Shown: piece by piece, positions 61,123 to 64,000 of the stretch
How the letters are laid out: every line of letters starts with the position of its first letter
Position numbering within the stretch: position 1 is the first letter of the stretch
Notes under the pieces: generated by a model
Databases searched by the model: none
What the model was told of the DNA's origin: nothing
Seen by the model: the letters and a program-made list of their open reading frames with translations, nothing else
Position numbers and translations under genes: made by a program
Source of the DNA: Hymenobacter sp. GOD-10R
GTDB taxonomy: Bacteria > Bacteroidota > Bacteroidia > Cytophagales > Hymenobacteraceae
DNA length: 64,000 bases
Direction: 5' to 3'
NCBI RefSeq assembly: GCF_035609205.1
Contig: NZ_CP141186.1
Location: 94,936 to 158,935, forward strand

Positions 61123-63909
61123 TCAAAAGCCATACTTCTCTTTCCTGAGTGTAAACGCCTTTTCTCCTCCTTCCATAACAGAAGTTATTTCTTCCCTTAT
61201 CTCAGCTTGGTCTATAGCACCCTCATATTTGATTCTACCTTTCGACTGATCATCTTTTTTAACGTAGTCACAGCAGACAAGTAGCTCAGCATCACCATTT
61301 ACAACTAGATTGGCATTGTGACTTGCAAATACTAATTGCCGCTTCCTTTTAGCACTCCATAGATGTTCTATAACCGCACCCATTGCTCTGTTATCAATAT
61401 CGTCTTCAGGTTGGTCAATTACCAATGGGGCACCTGGCTGATTCAACAGGACAGTCAATAGTGCCGTTGCCTGTTGCCCTGCTGAGGCGTCTGAAAAGCT
61501 TATATACTGTTCGAACTCAATGCTTGTGGCATATTTTAAAACCGGGTTGAAGTCGATTTCCTCAAGCGACATATCTAGCCAGCTTTGGCTACTAGACTGC
61601 CGCATAATATTCATCAACTCATTTTGGGTGAAGCCATGCTTATCCAAATTCGCCGTCACTGGTAGCTGATTTGCTCCGTTTTCGCTTGAGGTGATTTTAG
61701 CAAGTATCTCAAACTCGTTCATAATATCATTCCAGACTTCGACAGGCTTCGAAGCCGCTGCAATCATCTCAGTGATAGAATCTATCCGTGTGGTTCTTAC
61801 CCCCATTTTAAGGAGAAAATTCTTGATAGACTTTGAGATAGAGGCCACATCAATACTGTTCTCCATCTCGACTTTTATCTGTCCTTTAGACAATTCTGAG
61901 AACCTGTCACACTCTTGAGCCAATAGCGTGATTTTAGATTCATGAAGCTTCCTCCAGTCATCTCGCAGATCTTCGTACCGAATATTGACGTGGGCTAGTT
62001 CACTGATAATTTGATTATTAGTCGCAATTCCCTTTTCTACTCTGTGTAATCTCTCTTCCAACTCCACTAGGTGTTTCCTCTGAATCTCTGATACGTTCAG
62101 CAATGATTTTAACTCAGCGTACTCCGTCTCTGTGTATTGATCAGCTGCGAGCCAATCTATCATTGAGTTTTCAAATGACAGATTACCGTCCCCACTCACG
62201 AGGCTCTTTGCATCATTCAGAAGCTTTTGTAGTTGGGCTGCTCGGTTACCTAAGTCTTTGTAGATCGACTGTACAACTGGTGTGGTATTGCTAAACCGAG
62301 CATAAGGAAATAAAAGCACCATGCTGAGAAGTTGGTCTATCATATCGGACAGAGCATCTTTTTGTTGATACCATGTTCCAATTAATTTACGCTCTTCATC
62401 AAATTGGTTCTTGAGCCTTATGATGTTCTCGTCGCCTTTCACAGTGGCTGAAAATGAAAGACGCATCTCCGCAATCTGCTCCTTGACAGATGCATGCTCT
62501 AGTTCATAACGTGCTAAGTTTCTTTCCGCCTCCTCTTTGCGCAGTATATCCCCATAAAGGCTTCTTATTTCCAACGAAACATCTGAAATACTAAGGCTTA
62601 TATCTCTTAGCTGCTCCGATATAGGCGCTTCGATAATGCGTCGTATTTCTTCCATTCTTACGCCAACACTACTTAATTGCTTCTGGCTGTAAGCTTGAAT
62701 TGGCAACAGCATTCGGACCATATCCTCGCTGCATTCTTGGAATACACCATTGCCAATTCTGATGGAAACTCGATCCGGATTGCTTGTCCTTTTGACTATG
62801 TGAGGCGTTCCATTCTTTATAAAATGAACCCTCACAGTACCTTCATTCTTTTGTAAGGTTTTCTGTATCAATCCCCTTCTACTTGACTGAATTGTATTTA
62901 ATTCATCGTCCTGCTTATCTGGTGCTACTTGGTCACAGAGCCCCCATCTTAAGTATTCTAAGATAGTAGACTTACCCGTACCTCTGCCACCGATTACAGC
63001 ATTGTATTGCTTATTAAAGTCTATCTCAAATTGACCCAAAAATTTCGAGTCGGATACATAAAGCTTTGTAATGCTGATATCTGGTAGCTCAGGCGTGCCT
63101 TGTGATAAACGTGACTCCTTGGCAAGACATGCTTGTCTGATAGCTTCTGTTGTAGGAGATGACCATTTTACCCAAGTTGCAGCACTACCTAAAGCACTAA
63201 AGTCACGGTGTCTGTTATCAGAGGTTTGGAAAACACCTACGCTTTTGTTACCCCACTCAATATTCTTCCCACGAACCTTTTGATTGAAGCCGTTCTTGTC
63301 AACGATTATTCCATCAACATATCCGCCAACGCATGGCATCTTAGAGTACACCAGCGCGTTTCCTCTGCGAAATATTGTGTAGTCGCCACGGGCGCTAATG
63401 TTTGGAAGTAGGATAAACTGTCCTCTTGTGAGAAGATTATCTTCCAGGGTTGAATAGATATAGTCAAAATCTATTTTCGGTGATAACCTAATAGTTGGTG
63501 ATGTTTTTTCATCTGTTGTATCAGACAGATGGATACCGAAAGTATTTAGAACACCAACGATCACATTGGCCGAAATAGAAGGATTGAAGAGTAAGATTGC
63601 CTGGCATCCTGGACTTGACGTCGTTAATTCTACTCCTGGGAATAGTACAAGCCGATCTTCTTCTCTCAGATCACTACCATCAGCATTTTTTTCATTTAAG
63701 GCTGCTTTTTTTATGTAATCAAAGAAGTGGATGTCATGGTGGTCTGTAATAGCTACAGCATGAAGCTCTTTTGCTCTGCAAGCCTGTATAAATTCCGTTG
63801 CGTACTCATGCCGTTCTGCTTCGGTACGGGCACCTACACCCTTCCAGTCGATATCTCTTGGAGTATGTACTTGAAAATCACAGCGATAAAAATGAGCACC
63901 TTTGTCCAC
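61123..63909 (-). CDS. PHP-domain and SMC/ABC-type ATPase fusion
   Basis: A 929-aa protein from the GTG at 63909 (VDKGAHFYRCDFQVHTPRD); the ATG at 63975 would add 22 residues not typical of the family. Residues 1-270 are a PHP-type metal-dependent phosphoesterase domain (DFQVHTPRD, AITDHHDIHFFDY, LFPGVELTTSSPG). An ABC/SMC head follows with Walker A GGRGTGKST (Lys313), a long coiled coil (about 420-690), the signature SAGQQATAL, Walker B LVIDQPEDDID and the H-loop FASHNANL. This matches proteins annotated as TrlF-family AAA-like ATPases and other PHP-SMC conflict proteins. It probably cleaves nucleic acid or a nucleotide on sensing invasion. Confidence 0.88.
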   Translation of the reverse strand: MDKGAHFYRCDFQVHTPRDIDWKGVGARTEAERHEYATEFIQACRAKELHAVAITDHHDIHFFDYIKKAALNEKNADGSDLREEDRLVLFPGVELTTSSPGCQAILLFNPSISANVIVGVLNTFGIHLSDTTDEKTSPTIRLSPKIDFDYIYSTLEDNLLTRGQFILLPNISARGDYTIFRRGNALVYSKMPCVGGYVDGIIVDKNGFNQKVRGKNIEWGNKSVGVFQTSDNRHRDFSALGSAATWVKWSSPTTEAIRQACLAKESRLSQGTPELPDISITKLYVSDSKFLGQFEIDFNKQYNAVIGGRGTGKSTILEYLRWGLCDQVAPDKQDDELNTIQSSRRGLIQKTLQKNEGTVRVHFIKNGTPHIVKRTSNPDRVSIRIGNGVFQECSEDMVRMLLPIQAYSQKQLSSVGVRMEEIRRIIEAPISEQLRDISLSISDVSLEIRSLYGDILRKEEAERNLARYELEHASVKEQIAEMRLSFSATVKGDENIIRLKNQFDEERKLIGTWYQQKDALSDMIDQLLSMVLLFPYARFSNTTPVVQSIYKDLGNRAAQLQKLLNDAKSLVSGDGNLSFENSMIDWLAADQYTETEYAELKSLLNVSEIQRKHLVELEERLHRVEKGIATNNQIISELAHVNIRYEDLRDDWRKLHESKITLLAQECDRFSELSKGQIKVEMENSIDVASISKSIKNFLLKMGVRTTRIDSITEMIAAASKPVEVWNDIMNEFEILAKITSSENGANQLPVTANLDKHGFTQNELMNIMRQSSSQSWLDMSLEEIDFNPVLKYATSIEFEQYISFSDASAGQQATALLTVLLNQPGAPLVIDQPEDDIDNRAMGAVIEHLWSAKRKRQLVFASHNANLVVNGDAELLVCCDYVKKDDQSKGRIKYEGAIDQAEIREEITSVMEGGEKAFTLRKEKYGF

Positions 63910-64000
63910 GTATTTATTGTAAATTATTTGCCAGAATAGTACATCTCGTGCACTGCAAAATAAGATAAATAGCACTGATGCGCCATGTTCGGCCAGCCGC

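Noticed and set aside
1..64000. CRISPR array, rRNA or tRNA genes
   Set aside because: No regularly spaced repeats, no rRNA core segments and no cloverleaf with a T-loop were found by reading.

Overview
The window looks like chromosome from a Hymenobacter-type member of the Bacteroidota (Cytophagales). This rests on paired SusC/SusD outer-membrane systems, a CusA pump fused to a TolC domain, a DUF6660-type Cys-rich protein, several BLUF photoreceptors, a LytTR regulator and PAS-rich hybrid kinases, in moderately GC-rich DNA. The assignment is inferred from gene content; no rRNA or tRNA gene was seen.

Layout. (1) 0.3-19.5 kb is a polysaccharide utilisation locus, probably for a pectic glycan: a LacI-type regulator, a GH2 and a GH43 enzyme on the minus strand, two tandem SusC/SusD pairs, the stump of a pectinesterase, and a GH28 polygalacturonase. 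Candidate LacI-type operators lie between the divergent GH43 and first susC genes. (2) 19.9-22.7 kb holds small stand-alone genes (a STAS-like protein, a DUF3298-type lipoprotein, a thioredoxin-type arsenate reductase) plus short repeats. (3) 22.9-33.1 kb is a minus-strand heavy-metal resistance operon: DUF6660 protein, CusA-TolC fusion pump, adaptor, Fur-family repressor, NicO-like exporter, P1B ATPase and a frameshifted DUF305 gene. A perfect 9-3-9 palindrome lies in the gap after the fur-like gene. (4) 33.7-42.5 kb is a light and redox sensing cluster: three BLUF proteins, a GAF protein, a three-PAS histidine kinase and a single-domain response regulator, among decaying small genes. (5) 42.6-46.9 kb is degraded DNA with a STAS-like pseudogene, one intact membrane protein with a carboxypeptidase-regulatory-like domain, and two IS3-type relics. 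(6) 46.9-54.0 kb carries a hybrid histidine kinase, a LytTR regulator, mscL, a second STAS-like gene, an MBL-fold hydrolase with a degenerate rhodanese domain and a SAM methyltransferase. (7) 54.05-57.4 kb is a tandem array of two intact IS1182-type elements around a small non-autonomous relative. (8) 57.6-64 kb looks like a defence island on the minus strand: a TIR-like (CAP12/PCTIR-type) effector with an uncharacterised partner, a self-inhibited Fic enzyme, and a PHP plus SMC/ABC-type ATPase.

The best candidate for an undescribed system is the two-gene TIR-like module at 57.6-59.05 kb, which has no recognisable nucleotide cyclase or known Thoeris/CBASS partner beside it. Second is the photosensory cluster, which has three BLUF proteins with all key flavin-site residues and an unusual N-terminal helical module that also appears as a small stand-alone gene. 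Functions below are read from motifs; no database search was run.
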